The notes beneath the pieces were generated by a model. It did no database searches and was not told the origin of the DNA. It worked only from the letters and a program-made list of their open reading frames with translations. A stretch of DNA of 64,000 nt, taken from assembly GCF_009724685.1 (NCBI RefSeq), contig NZ_WMEF01000005.1, forward strand, positions 62,001-126,000, in the 5' to 3' direction. The translations under genes were made by a program, and so were the position numbers. Shown in pieces: positions 26,450 to 35,149 of the stretch (the stretch's first letter is position 1; the number at the start of each line of letters is the position of its first letter). Source of the stretch: Lysinibacillus cavernae. Lineage in GTDB: Bacteria > Bacillota > Bacilli > Bacillales_A > Planococcaceae.

Positions 26450-26830
26450 TTATGATTGACAAACGCCTAAAGGATTTCCATCTGGATCATAGAAGGTGAA
26501 AAATCTTGTATTCCCTTCTCCATCTAAAGCTTTTACTCTAACATGATGATCCACTAGAAATTGATAGGTTTCTTCGATATTGTGAGAAATGAAATTAAAG
26601 TATTTTCCAACCCCAAAATGATTATCTGGAAAATGTAACGGCTGATGCTGATTTGCTTTTACTAAACAGACGACTGTTGGTGATTGTTCATTGATTTTCA
26701 TGACCGCTGCTCCCTCTTCTATGTAGAGGAGCTTAAATGCCAACATTTCTGCATACCTTTTAGCCGATAATTCGGGGTCTTTTATTGGAATAAATATAGC
26801 CTCTACGCCCTTTAATAATGATTCTTTCAT
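26450..26830 (-). CDS. VOC (glyoxalase-like) family protein
   Basis: From the ATG at 26830, with GGAGGT 7 bases upstream, the product has 126 residues and a paired beta-alpha-beta VOC fold ending FTFYDPDGNPLGVCQS, the usual family signature. VOC proteins include metal-dependent lyases, dioxygenases and antibiotic-binding proteins. With no active-site pattern I can assign, function stays open. Confidence 0.8.
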   Translation of the reverse strand: MKESLLKGVEAIFIPIKDPELSAKRYAEMLAFKLLYIEEGAAVMKINEQSPTVVCLVKANQHQPLHFPDNHFGVGKYFNFISHNIEETYQFLVDHHVRVKALDGEGNTRFFTFYDPDGNPLGVCQS

Positions 26831-26981
26831 TCCTATTACCTCCATTTTAACAGTTAACTTACATAAAAATGTTCTGTTTTTATACTTTAATCTCCTCTTA
26901 TAAGATTCATTTTGATTATTTTTCTGGTCTTTTGCTTATCCTACATAGTATCGGAAATGTCTTAGTCCTTTTCTAAAGGAG

Positions 26982-28175
26982 GTGCCGCTCATCAAACATA
27001 CACTGTCATGCATCCTATTGCTTTTAGTAATCCTTTTATTAGGTGGCTGCTGGAATAAACGGGAGTTAAACGAATTAGCAATCGTTACGGCTGTTGGGGT
27101 CGATAAATCGGACGAGCTTATAGAAATTTCTGTACAGATTGTTAACCCTAGCCAAGTAGCATCAAACAAAGCATCAAGCTTTCAAGTCCCTGTTTTCACC
27201 TATCATGCAAAGGGGAAATCCTTATTTGATGCTATCCGAAGATTAACAACGCTGACGCCAAGGAAACCCTATTACGCACATGCCCAGATTATTATTATTG
27301 GTGAAGAGATGGCTGAAGATGGGATGAATAGCATTTTAGATTTATTTCAGAGGGATCCTGAGGGTAGGAGTGAATTTAACATTGTCGTTGCCCATGAATC
27401 GACTGCACAAGAAATTTTGAGTATTTTAACACCGTTAGAGGACATTCCCGCTAGCAAAATGCTTAAATCCCTAAAGGATTCTGAAGCTGCATGGGGAACT
27501 ACAGAATCTGTTACTTTAGATGAATTAGTCCAATCGTTAGGTAGTATCGATAAAAGTGCCGTATTACCTTCTATTCATGTACATGGCGATGCGGATGCCG
27601 GAGATAATAGCTTAAATGTAGAAAAAATTGAGAGCCCTGCACAATTACAATATGGAGGACTAGCTGTTTTTAAAAATTATAAGCTTATTGGCTTTTTATC
27701 AGAAGAAGAAAGTAGGGATTATAATTTTTTAAACAATAATATTAAAGGCTCGTTTGAAATTATTGCCTGTCCTGAAAATGGAAAGATATCAGCAGAAATT
27801 ATAAATTCTTCAACTAAAGTGACTGGCGATTTTCAACATGACAAACCTTCCATTACCTTTCAACTTGAGATTGAGCAAAACGTTGCTGAGATAAGTTGTC
27901 CTCTGGATTTAACAAAATCAGAAACCATTAATGCTTTAAATAAAGAAACGAGCAAGCAAATCAAAAAAAGATTAGAAGACACTCTCCATACTATTCAAAA
28001 AACCTATCAGGCTGATATATTAAATTTTGGTGAAGTACTCCATCGAGAAGACTATAAAGCATGGAATCGAATTAAAAAAGACTGGCCAACCCTTTATCCA
28101 GAGCTAGAAGTTAATCTTGAGGTCGATGTCATAACAAAAGGAATAGGGACCGCTACAAAATTAAAACTAAATTAA
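26982..28175 (+). CDS. Ger(x)C-family spore germination lipoprotein, orphan 2
   Basis: The 397-residue frame encodes a lipoprotein signal with LLGGC, then CWNKRELNELAIVTAVGVDK and the rest of a full-length GerC protein. The start is odd: AAAGGAGG overlaps the GTG at 26982, while at normal spacing there is only CTC or ATC (26991). Starting at ATC would give an ideal signal peptide KHTLSCILLLLVILLLGGC. Either a rare start or a mutated ATG is possible. No gerA or gerB gene adjoins it. Confidence 0.85.
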   Translation: MPLIKHTLSCILLLLVILLLGGCWNKRELNELAIVTAVGVDKSDELIEISVQIVNPSQVASNKASSFQVPVFTYHAKGKSLFDAIRRLTTLTPRKPYYAHAQIIIIGEEMAEDGMNSILDLFQRDPEGRSEFNIVVAHESTAQEILSILTPLEDIPASKMLKSLKDSEAAWGTTESVTLDELVQSLGSIDKSAVLPSIHVHGDADAGDNSLNVEKIESPAQLQYGGLAVFKNYKLIGFLSEEESRDYNFLNNNIKGSFEIIACPENGKISAEIINSSTKVTGDFQHDKPSITFQLEIEQNVAEISCPLDLTKSETINALNKETSKQIKKRLEDTLHTIQKTYQADILNFGEVLHREDYKAWNRIKKDWPTLYPELEVNLEVDVITKGIGTATKLKLN

Positions 28176-28182
28176 GCAGTAG

Positions 28183-28219
28183 AAAATGACCAGCACTCTA
28201 GAGAGTCTGGTCATTTTTT
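28183..28219. terminator. Bidirectional intrinsic terminator
   Basis: AAAATGACCAG/CTGGTCATTTTTT stem between the convergent gerC and methyltransferase genes. Confidence 0.8.
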
Positions 28220-28220
28220 A

Positions 28221-28976
28221 TTAGCGAACCGCTTCGAATGTAATGAGTGACGTTTCTTGACTTGGTTGTTTAGTAAACGTGTAGTTGGCTGAACAAGTGA
28301 TGTCAGAATAACCGATACTTTGCAACAGAAGTTTAAATTCCTCTATACCATACCAACGTAATAAAAACTTTTGCAATTCTGTATCCATTAATGTACCACG
28401 CTGCCATTTCTCATATTTTAAAACGGTTAACGTATACTGATCGACCCAGTTTATGTCAATCGCTTTTCTTTCAAGAGCAATCCCTTCATCATGAGCAATT
28501 TGATAGTAGGTCGACGTTATTTCTCCCGTTTTCCAGTCTGTCGGAAATAGTAAGTCTAAGATGATTCGTCCACCTGGAACTAGATGACGATACATACTCG
28601 TTAAGGTAGAAACGGCTTCTTGATAGTTTTCAATTAAGCAGAACGATCCTGTCGGCATGACAATCGCTTCATATTGTTCGTCTAATGAAAAATTACTGAC
28701 ATTGCCCTCATAAAGAGTTGGTGTCAGTCCTCTTTCTTTACATTGTTTGCGACAGGACGCTAGCATTTCTGGTGAATAATCAATCCCCTCTATATCAAAG
28801 CCCTTCTCCATTAAAGGAATATAGAAACGTCCAGAGCCAACCCCTGCCTCTAGAACCTTACCTGTAATGCCTTGCAATCGTTCTAGATAATATTCAATAT
28901 CTCCACCAAGTGAATGTCCTACTGGTTTTGTCAAATCATAAAGCTCCGTGCTTAATGGTCCGTAATTTTTGTACAT
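28221..28976 (-). CDS. Class I SAM-dependent methyltransferase
   Basis: The 251-residue product has motif I VLEAGVGSGRFYIPL, the acidic residue of motif II in IEGIDYSPEML, and motif IV/post-I EAIVMPTGSFCLIEN. It is a typical small-molecule methyltransferase of the UbiE/Methyltransf_25 group. Substrate unknown. It converges on the second gerC gene and shares its terminator. Confidence 0.87.
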   Translation of the reverse strand: MYKNYGPLSTELYDLTKPVGHSLGGDIEYYLERLQGITGKVLEAGVGSGRFYIPLMEKGFDIEGIDYSPEMLASCRKQCKERGLTPTLYEGNVSNFSLDEQYEAIVMPTGSFCLIENYQEAVSTLTSMYRHLVPGGRIILDLLFPTDWKTGEITSTYYQIAHDEGIALERKAIDINWVDQYTLTVLKYEKWQRGTLMDTELQKFLLRWYGIEEFKLLLQSIGYSDITCSANYTFTKQPSQETSLITFEAVR

Positions 28977-29243
28977 AAATTTCTCCTCCGATTGGTTGCG
29001 GAAGAATCAAAATGTTTACTTCTCCCACACCTTCATTTTATTTAATGGGAACAACATAGAGCTGACTATCATCTTTTATCACTCTCTTTCTTGTAAATTT
29101 AGTTAAATTATACATTTACTCGTAAGCAAGCTCAACTTTTCTATTGATTTCATGTTCATTACAATTTAATGTACAAATTAGCACAAATTATCAAAAAATA
29201 CGTCTATTTAAACGGTACTATTGGGTTGAGAAAGGAGGCTGCT

Positions 29244-30110
29244 ATGGATTATTTTGAAAGAATTCAAAACGCCATAGAGTTTATTGAGAAAAACCTACAG
29301 GACAAGTTAGCGATTACGGATATTGCTTCCCAATCTTACTTTTCAGCTTTTCATTTTCAACGTCTTTTTCAAGCCATTACAGGTTTTTCTGTACAGCAGT
29401 ATATTCGCAACAGGAGGCTTTCTGAAGCTGCTTCCCTATTAGTAACAACCTCCCAAAATGTACTTGAAATTTCTATATACTTTCAATATGGCTCTCAAGA
29501 AGCATTTACACGGGCATTTGTTCAATATATTGGGGTCACACCTGCTAATTACCGTAAAGGAGCCATCTCCATGCCACTTCAAACCAAAATGAACTTTTTG
29601 GATTATAAAATGGAAGGGGAATTCCCAATACAAAGACCAAAAATACTGCAACTATCAAAAAAACTAATCACAGGCATTGAATACAAAACAGCATTACAAG
29701 ACGAACAGCATTATAAAGAAATTCCAGGCTTTTATTTGGATTTTGGACAACAGAAATATTATGAGCGAATCTCACGTAAAATGGCCCCTAATTGGGCGTA
29801 TGGTATTTCTACAAGCTTTCAGGAGAATGGTCAGTTTTCCTTTATTGTAGGAGAGGAAGTCCAAGCTTTTGAGGAGCAACTAGAGGAAGACTTTATCGAT
29901 TTTGAAATTCCTGCAGGTAAATATGCAGAATTTACAATAAATAGCACTACCGAAGGAATTCAAAATACAAGACGTTACATTTACGGCGTATGGCTGCCAA
30001 ACTCTAATTATGAGCGAGATGCTGGTCCTGATTTTGAAATAACAGATGTCATGCAATCTACCTATCCACATAATATGAAAATAAAAATTTACATTCCCAT
30101 TAAAGATTAA
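29244..30110 (+). CDS. AraC-family regulator with effector-binding domain
   Basis: From the ATG at 29244 (AAAGGAGG upstream) the product has 288 residues. Residues 1-105 are a double helix-turn-helix AraC domain (DIASQSYFSAFHFQRLFQAI, then FTRAFVQYIGVTPANYRKG), and the rest is a GyrI-like effector-binding domain like those of Rob and BmrR. Such proteins respond to small ligands. The acetyltransferase gene follows after 16 bases and is a likely target or partner. Confidence 0.9.
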   Translation: MDYFERIQNAIEFIEKNLQDKLAITDIASQSYFSAFHFQRLFQAITGFSVQQYIRNRRLSEAASLLVTTSQNVLEISIYFQYGSQEAFTRAFVQYIGVTPANYRKGAISMPLQTKMNFLDYKMEGEFPIQRPKILQLSKKLITGIEYKTALQDEQHYKEIPGFYLDFGQQKYYERISRKMAPNWAYGISTSFQENGQFSFIVGEEVQAFEEQLEEDFIDFEIPAGKYAEFTINSTTEGIQNTRRYIYGVWLPNSNYERDAGPDFEITDVMQSTYPHNMKIKIYIPIKD

Positions 30111-30126
30111 CAAAGGAGCAAACACG

Positions 30127-30708
30127 ATGAATATTGAAAAAGTATTTAATCAATTTCCTAATTTAAATTCCCCTCGTCTAGAATTAAAAAAGATTGAAGA
30201 ATCCCATGTACAAGAGCTATTTGCAATTTACGATAATAACAAGGTTTTTGAATACTGCGGGATCATCCCCAAACACAACCTATCAACAGTTCAAAAAATG
30301 ATTGGTCACTTTGAACGAGATTATTCGAAGAAAAGCAGAATAAAATGGGGTATTTTCGAAATAGCTAAAAGTGAAAAATTAGTTGGTATTATCGAAGCAA
30401 TGGACTTCAATCAAAAAGTAAGTATGGTGACAATTGGTTACTATTTGGCTGAGACATCATGGGGAAAAGGCATCGCAACTGAGGCAGTAGAAACCATCGT
30501 AAAATTTTTATTGGCGGAAGTTAACGTTAATCGTATTCAGGCAGAGGTCATGCCTTTAAATGAACCATCTAAAAAAGTTCTGTTAAAAAATGGATTTATG
30601 AAAGAAGGTCTTTTACGACAAGCTACATTATGGTCCGGTAAAGGGATTGTTGATTTAGAAATCTATGGTTTCTTGAAAGAAGATGATGTAAATAATCTGC
30701 AAGGCTAG
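30127..30708 (+). CDS. RimJ/RimL-type GNAT acetyltransferase
   Basis: The 193-residue product has SPRLELKK-like opening NSPRLELKKIEE, motif A YLAETSWGKGIATEAVE and the C-terminal NEPSKKVLLKNGFMKEGLL, all typical of ribosomal-protein or antibiotic N-acetyltransferases such as YjcK. It follows the AraC-family gene by 16 bases with AAAGGAGC, so they form an operon. Confidence 0.88.
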   Translation: MNIEKVFNQFPNLNSPRLELKKIEESHVQELFAIYDNNKVFEYCGIIPKHNLSTVQKMIGHFERDYSKKSRIKWGIFEIAKSEKLVGIIEAMDFNQKVSMVTIGYYLAETSWGKGIATEAVETIVKFLLAEVNVNRIQAEVMPLNEPSKKVLLKNGFMKEGLLRQATLWSGKGIVDLEIYGFLKEDDVNNLQG

Positions 30709-30849
30709 ACTCTATTTATGTGTAGGGTCTTTCTTTTATTCTACAGACAAATGGACATTTTACCATCTCACAAATTGCTCTTTTACATAGATTAGAAATA
30801 GATGACTTGCGCTAGCATGACATTCAAACCATAAAGGAGCGTTAAAGGA

Positions 30850-31281
30850 ATGGATGAAAACAGATATTTAACACGAATGAATTGGGGATTTAATAATTAT
30901 CATAAATTTTCTAAATGCTATTGTGAATCGAAGAACTATTATTCAGGTTATGATGATAGCGTTGATCATGAGGTTGAAGAAGATTCATATAAAATCAAGT
31001 ATTTCAATAGCCACCAATATGAAAAAAAATATCATGACAAAGACCAAGTAAATAACGACAGTAAGAAACCTTGTGAAAGCTGTGTTTGCAGTCACTTAGA
31101 ATGCTTTGAACCAGGAACGTTAGTAGATGTATACCTTTCCAATGGCAGTCAATTTTTAAGTATTTACTTTATTTATCTTGACCCACAAAGCTGCTGTTCC
31201 TACTTCCTTCAAATCGATGAAAAAGCCGTACCTGTAATCATTGACTGTCAACATATTGATGCGATACGTAGAACCTGTTAG
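30850..31281 (+). CDS. Cys/Tyr/His-rich protein, possible spore-coat component
   Basis: The 143-residue product has an N-terminal half rich in Tyr, Asp, His and Asn and a second half beginning KKPCESCVCSHLECFEPGT, with further Cys pairs (DPQSCCSYF) and a final RRTC. Ten Cys and no membrane segment. The Cys-rich beta-type second half recalls coat or exosporium proteins such as CotY/CotZ, but the similarity is only in style. AAAGGA before the ATG and a terminator after it. Confidence 0.6.
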   Translation: MDENRYLTRMNWGFNNYHKFSKCYCESKNYYSGYDDSVDHEVEEDSYKIKYFNSHQYEKKYHDKDQVNNDSKKPCESCVCSHLECFEPGTLVDVYLSNGSQFLSIYFIYLDPQSCCSYFLQIDEKAVPVIIDCQHIDAIRRTC

Positions 31282-31296
31282 GCAAGCTAATTCTTT

Positions 31297-31325
31297 GGCT
31301 CTTCCCTGTTGGAAGTAGCCTTTTT
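31297..31325 (+). terminator. Intrinsic terminator
   Basis: GGCTCTTCC/GGAAGTAGCC stem with TTTTT tail after the Cys-rich protein gene. Confidence 0.7.
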
Positions 31326-31341
31326 GTGTTTCATTGAAATA

Positions 31342-31373
31342 GGCTGGTTATTTGCTTTAATGCATAACCAGCC
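31342..31373 (-). terminator. Terminator-like hairpin
   Basis: GGCTGGTTAT/ATAACCAGCC perfect stem just past the stop of the minus-strand hydrolase. The T tract is weak. Confidence 0.5.
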
Positions 31374-31381
31374 ATTAACGA

Positions 31382-32227
31382 CTATCCTTCGTTTATCCAC
31401 TCTATTAGTTGTTCATCAAAAGACTCAGGTTCTTCAAACATTGGGTTATGACCACTTTTTTCAAAAATGACTTTCTTTACATTGGGAACACATTCTACTG
31501 CCTTCCATAATGATACAGGTGCAACTAAATAATCATATTTACCCAGTCCTACAAAAATTGGCTTATTCAATTGATATATTAGTTGTATAAGATCCTGTTC
31601 AGCAAAGGCGACTCCCCAAAGGTAATCAATAACTTCCATATTTGTATAAACACTGTCCCACATAGAGGCAGCATTGAACGTAAAATCATAAAAGCTATGT
31701 GCGCCCATACGAATACACATGTGCACAAAGCGTCGTTCAGGTTCCTTCTTAAGATCCTGCTCTATAAAAGCCATATCATGCTCAAATTGTTTTTTACGTT
31801 CAGCACTTGCATTTGTCTCAAAATAAGACAAACTTTGTTGCTGTCTTTCTTGGCTATTCGTTGTTGCCGTATTTAATAGGATCACTTTCTGAACATGCTG
31901 AGGGTATGATTTCGCATACGCCATCGCCATAAATGCATGCCCTGAGTGCCCTAATATAATTAAATCATCCAGCTTTAGTATTTGTCTAGCTAGCTCAATA
32001 TCCTCCACTATTTTGTCTAACGTATAATCAGCTTGTTTCAAAGGTCGAGGTGGCTTAACAAATCCTCGATGATCTATAAATATAAGCTGAAAATGTTGAG
32101 AAAAATTTTCAGAGAACAGTCGTGGATAATAAATACTACTTCCAACAACTAAAATCGGCTGACCGTGTCCCTTTACACTATAATTCAATTCAAATCCATC
32201 GCAAACGATTTTTTGATATGTCTTCAT
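31382..32227 (-). CDS. Alpha/beta hydrolase
   Basis: The 281-residue product has the oxyanion-hole region GQPILVVGSS, the nucleophile elbow LGHSGHAFMA (Ser), an Asp in GKYDYLVAP and the catalytic His in SGHNPMFEEPE. This is a complete triad of the proline iminopeptidase/esterase type. Substrate unknown. It stands alone on its strand. Confidence 0.88.
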   Translation of the reverse strand: MKTYQKIVCDGFELNYSVKGHGQPILVVGSSIYYPRLFSENFSQHFQLIFIDHRGFVKPPRPLKQADYTLDKIVEDIELARQILKLDDLIILGHSGHAFMAMAYAKSYPQHVQKVILLNTATTNSQERQQQSLSYFETNASAERKKQFEHDMAFIEQDLKKEPERRFVHMCIRMGAHSFYDFTFNAASMWDSVYTNMEVIDYLWGVAFAEQDLIQLIYQLNKPIFVGLGKYDYLVAPVSLWKAVECVPNVKKVIFEKSGHNPMFEEPESFDEQLIEWINEG

Positions 32228-32408
32228 TTTTATCCTCTTTTCTTTATTGTTTAATCACTCCCCCTTCCTCTTGATGTTCCCGTGTCTTTTCCATTGAACG
32301 CTTTAGCATTCTATTCACCTCAATGCTTCTGCTTTTACACAAACAATACCATTGTTACAGATTCCTAGCAATTAAGTATTGTGTATAATTAACAAAAGGA
32401 GGAAGTAT

Positions 32409-32851
32409 GTGAAAAAAGTCTAATAGAGCGATTACAGGCATTTCTCCTCAAGAAGGAACAGCAAACGCTAGTAGGTAAACCAGCGATTATAGACGAACTG
32501 ACTCAGGCACAGCAACTGCTTCACGTACATTTTCATGAGGATTATGTACAGTTCATTGAGATGTTTGGTGGAGCATATGCAGGATTAGCGATCCATGCTT
32601 TTTCTAATGGTTCCAGTATAGGAAATGAAACTGTTGTCGATTTAACATTGGATTTTCGCCAACAATACAAAGATTGGTTAGCTCCAACTATCTTAGACAC
32701 CAGCTATGTCATTTCAATGGATGGTGGCGGCAACCCCATTTTTATTGACTCATTAGGTAAGGTATTCATTTGTTATCATGATTCTGGGGAAATCAAGCAA
32801 TTAGCCAATTCATTTGAGCTGTTGATTGAAGAAAACTTTTGTGAATGGTAA
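32409..32851 (+). pseudogene. SUKH (SMI1/KNR4)-family gene frameshifted at its start
   Basis: AAAGGAGG precedes GTG at 32409, which reads only four codons before a stop. One extra A in the A6 run at 32412-32417 would give KKSLIERLQAFLLKKEQQT and then run without break to 32851, including DYVQFIEMFGGAYAGLAIH and FSNGSSIGNETVVDL. The result is a 147-residue SUKH protein. SUKH proteins are common toxin-immunity proteins. Either the gene is dead or the run is misread. Confidence 0.65.
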
Positions 32852-32884
32852 TTAACAAAATTTACTAAGAAGAGGATTAATTAA

Positions 32885-33370
32885 ATGGATAAACAGTTAA
32901 CACATATTATCGCGTTAAGAGAAAATGGTCAGCTTGTAGAAGCAAATAAGTTAATGGTAGCACTAGTCAAAGATCATCCCGAAAATGCATACTATCAATT
33001 TCAATGTGCTTGGACATACGATTCTTTAGGACAAGAAAAAGAGGCAGTTCCCCACTATGAAAAAGCGATTCAATTGGGGCTAGAACCAGTTGTTTTAGTA
33101 GACGCCTATCTCGGTTTAGGTAGCACTTATCGTACATTGGGACAATATGAGCAAGCCAAACGGATACTTCAACAAGCCATTGACTTATTTCCTGAAGCCG
33201 AGCATGTAAAAGTCTTTTACGCCATGACACTCTATAACCTAGGCGAACATGAAAAATCAATGGAAACATTACTGAATACTTTATTACTCACGACCAATCA
33301 TCAGGGCATTAAAGATTACAGAAAAGCCATTCACTTTTATAGCGATAAACTTGATCAAACATGGTCATAA
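32885..33370 (+). CDS. TPR protein
   Basis: The 161-residue product has three or four tetratricopeptide repeats (for example AYYQFQCAWTYDSLGQEKEA, then AYLGLGSTYRTLGQYEQA and VKVFYAMTLYNLGEHEKS). It is a soluble protein-protein interaction scaffold with no catalytic domain. AGAGG precedes the ATG. It follows the SUKH gene by 33 bases and could be cotranscribed with it. Confidence 0.85.
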   Translation: MDKQLTHIIALRENGQLVEANKLMVALVKDHPENAYYQFQCAWTYDSLGQEKEAVPHYEKAIQLGLEPVVLVDAYLGLGSTYRTLGQYEQAKRILQQAIDLFPEAEHVKVFYAMTLYNLGEHEKSMETLLNTLLLTTNHQGIKDYRKAIHFYSDKLDQTWS

Positions 33371-33374
33371 CTAA

Positions 33375-33528
33375 AAGAGGCTGGGACAAAAAGAAAAAAT
33401 GTTAGACCGATTGTATTTCGGTCTAACACTTTTTTGATTTAGGAAGGAACACTCTATTCATTGAAGCGAAAAAGTTATTATCTGTTTTTGCTATTTTTCA
33501 AAATAATCGAGTTCTGTCCCAGCCTCTT
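33375..33528. repeat. 154-bp element with AAGAGGCTGGGACA inverted ends
   Basis: AAGAGGCTGGGACA (33375-33388) is perfectly inverted at 33515-33528 (TGTCCCAGCCTCTT). Inside is the hairpin GTTAGACCGA...TCGGTCTAAC followed by ACTTTTTT. Short elements with AGAGGCTGGGACA ends occur between genes in many Firmicutes. This one lies between a + strand and a - strand gene and could terminate both. Confidence 0.75.
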
Positions 33529-33529
33529 A

Positions 33530-33754
33530 TCATTGTTTTGCGATATTCGGCTTTTTGATTGTTGAAAAAAGGGCCATAAACAAGAATGTCAGAATACCAC
33601 TAATGAAAAATAAATAACTCAATGGGATTAAAAAGAAGTTCTTCTCCACAATTGTTCCATCTGGCAGTAACTCATCGCCAATAATCCCCTTTATAAATAA
33701 ACATAAAACACCTATCATCATTGGAATTGTAGCTAATAAATATTTTTTCATCAT
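33530..33754 (-). CDS. Small DUF3955-type membrane protein
   Basis: The product of about 74 residues has two membrane segments and the pattern KKYLLATIPMMIGVLCLF, then DGTIVEKNFFLIPLSYLFF, typical of DUF3955. GGAGG lies before two adjacent ATG codons (33754 and 33751), and either could start it. Function unknown. Confidence 0.75.
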   Translation of the reverse strand: MMKKYLLATIPMMIGVLCLFIKGIIGDELLPDGTIVEKNFFLIPLSYLFFISGILTFLFMALFSTIKKPNIAKQ

Positions 33755-34052
33755 TTCTTCCTCCATAAAATCAATCTTATCCAAGCACCTTTGTAAAATA
33801 CTTGTTATCGTTATATTAGCTTCAAAAACATCCTAAGTCAACAATTATTTATCGAAAAACAATAAATTATTATTGTTTTATATAAAATTCATTTTCCTCA
33901 TAAACATGTAGTGTATGATAAAATAAGAACATATATTCCCCCTCTCTTATTTTTTTACGTAAAATGTTTAGTTTTTAAGGTAATTTTGGTGCGAGTGATA
34001 ATAAATAAAATATAAATTGTTAATGTCGGATAATCTGTTATAATTAGGGTTT

Positions 34053-34085
34053 AAAAAAACAGCTACTTTGTAAAAAGTAACCGTT
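34053..34085 (-). terminator. Terminator of the acyl-CoA dehydrogenase operon
   Basis: On the minus strand ACGGTTACTTT/AAAGTAGCTGT forms a stem followed by TTTTTT, 9 bases after the last stop. Confidence 0.65.
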
Positions 34086-34093
34086 TGAATGAT

Positions 34094-35137
34094 TTATATC
34101 GACTTTGAAGCCTGTTGTATTAGTGCAGTAACCATTTTATCCATTTGAGCAAAGCGATCATCCTGTGTTTGCCCTTTAACATAGCGATAATAGATTTGCT
34201 GACAAATGACCGCTAATTTGAAATAGGCAAAGGTACAGTAATATTGAATATCTTTAACATCTCGCCCGCTTTTCTCCGCATAGCGTTGAATAAACTGCTG
34301 TCGGGTATAAAAGCCTGGTAATACGGTTATTGGTGGTTCTCCAAGCGCATGTATCAACATTTTTGGATCATCCGCTTGCATCCAGTAACTCATCGCCACG
34401 CCAATATCAGCAAGTGGATCTCCTACAGTCGTCATTTCCCAATCAAAAAGACCAATCATCTCGGAATAATCCTGAGAGAACATGGCATTATTCAATTTAA
34501 AGTCGTAATGAATAATAGTTGCCTTGGAACTTGAAGGTAAATGATTCTTTAACCACTCTGTTAATGCTGATACTTCCTCATGCTCTGCTGTTTTCGCTTT
34601 TTCATAGCGCTCTATCCAGCCATGTACTTGACGTTCCATAAATCCATCAGGCTTCACCATATCCTTTAATGGCGTTTCCTGATATGGGATTGCATGGAGT
34701 GCTACTAGAGAATCAACCATTTTTTCCGACAACTGGCGTGCAAGTTCTTCTGTCGCATTTGTACCTTTTGGAAAGTGCGTATCAAGGACAATACCTTTTT
34801 TTCGTTCCATTAAAAAGAAATCACTGCCAATGATATCTCGATCCTCTACATAGACATAGGGCTTTGGAACAGTTTTTAAAAATGGATGCAATGCTGATAA
34901 AATGGTAAATTCTCGCTTCATATCATGTGCTTTCTTGGCAACTGGCCCAAGAGGAGGTCTGCGAAGAACGACTTCAAAATCACTTATTTTTAAACAATAC
35001 GTTAAATTGGAATGACCCGCACTAAATTGTGAAATTTCGAGGTTACCTTGGGGTAGCTCAGGAAAATGACTTTCTAAAAAGTATTGTAATTTGACAACAT
35101 CCAGACTCTCACTTGCCCTTACTTGCATTGTCTCCAT
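34094..35137 (-). CDS. APH-family phosphotransferase (ACAD10/11 kinase-like)
   Basis: The 347-residue product has the kinase-like fold of aminoglycoside phosphotransferases: a Lys/Arg-rich nucleotide loop (FEVVLRRPPLGPVAKKAHDM), catalytic HYDFKLNNAMF and metal-binding GLFDWEMTTVGDPLADIG. This subgroup occurs next to acyl-CoA dehydrogenases, as in the animal fusion proteins ACAD10/11, which phosphorylate 4-hydroxy acyl groups. That context is reproduced here, so a role in hydroxy-fatty-acid breakdown is likely. Third gene of the operon, 12 bases after the SDR gene. Confidence 0.88.
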   Translation of the reverse strand: METMQVRASESLDVVKLQYFLESHFPELPQGNLEISQFSAGHSNLTYCLKISDFEVVLRRPPLGPVAKKAHDMKREFTILSALHPFLKTVPKPYVYVEDRDIIGSDFFLMERKKGIVLDTHFPKGTNATEELARQLSEKMVDSLVALHAIPYQETPLKDMVKPDGFMERQVHGWIERYEKAKTAEHEEVSALTEWLKNHLPSSSKATIIHYDFKLNNAMFSQDYSEMIGLFDWEMTTVGDPLADIGVAMSYWMQADDPKMLIHALGEPPITVLPGFYTRQQFIQRYAEKSGRDVKDIQYYCTFAYFKLAVICQQIYYRYVKGQTQDDRFAQMDKMVTALIQQASKSI

Positions 35138-35149
35138 TGTATCTCCCCC

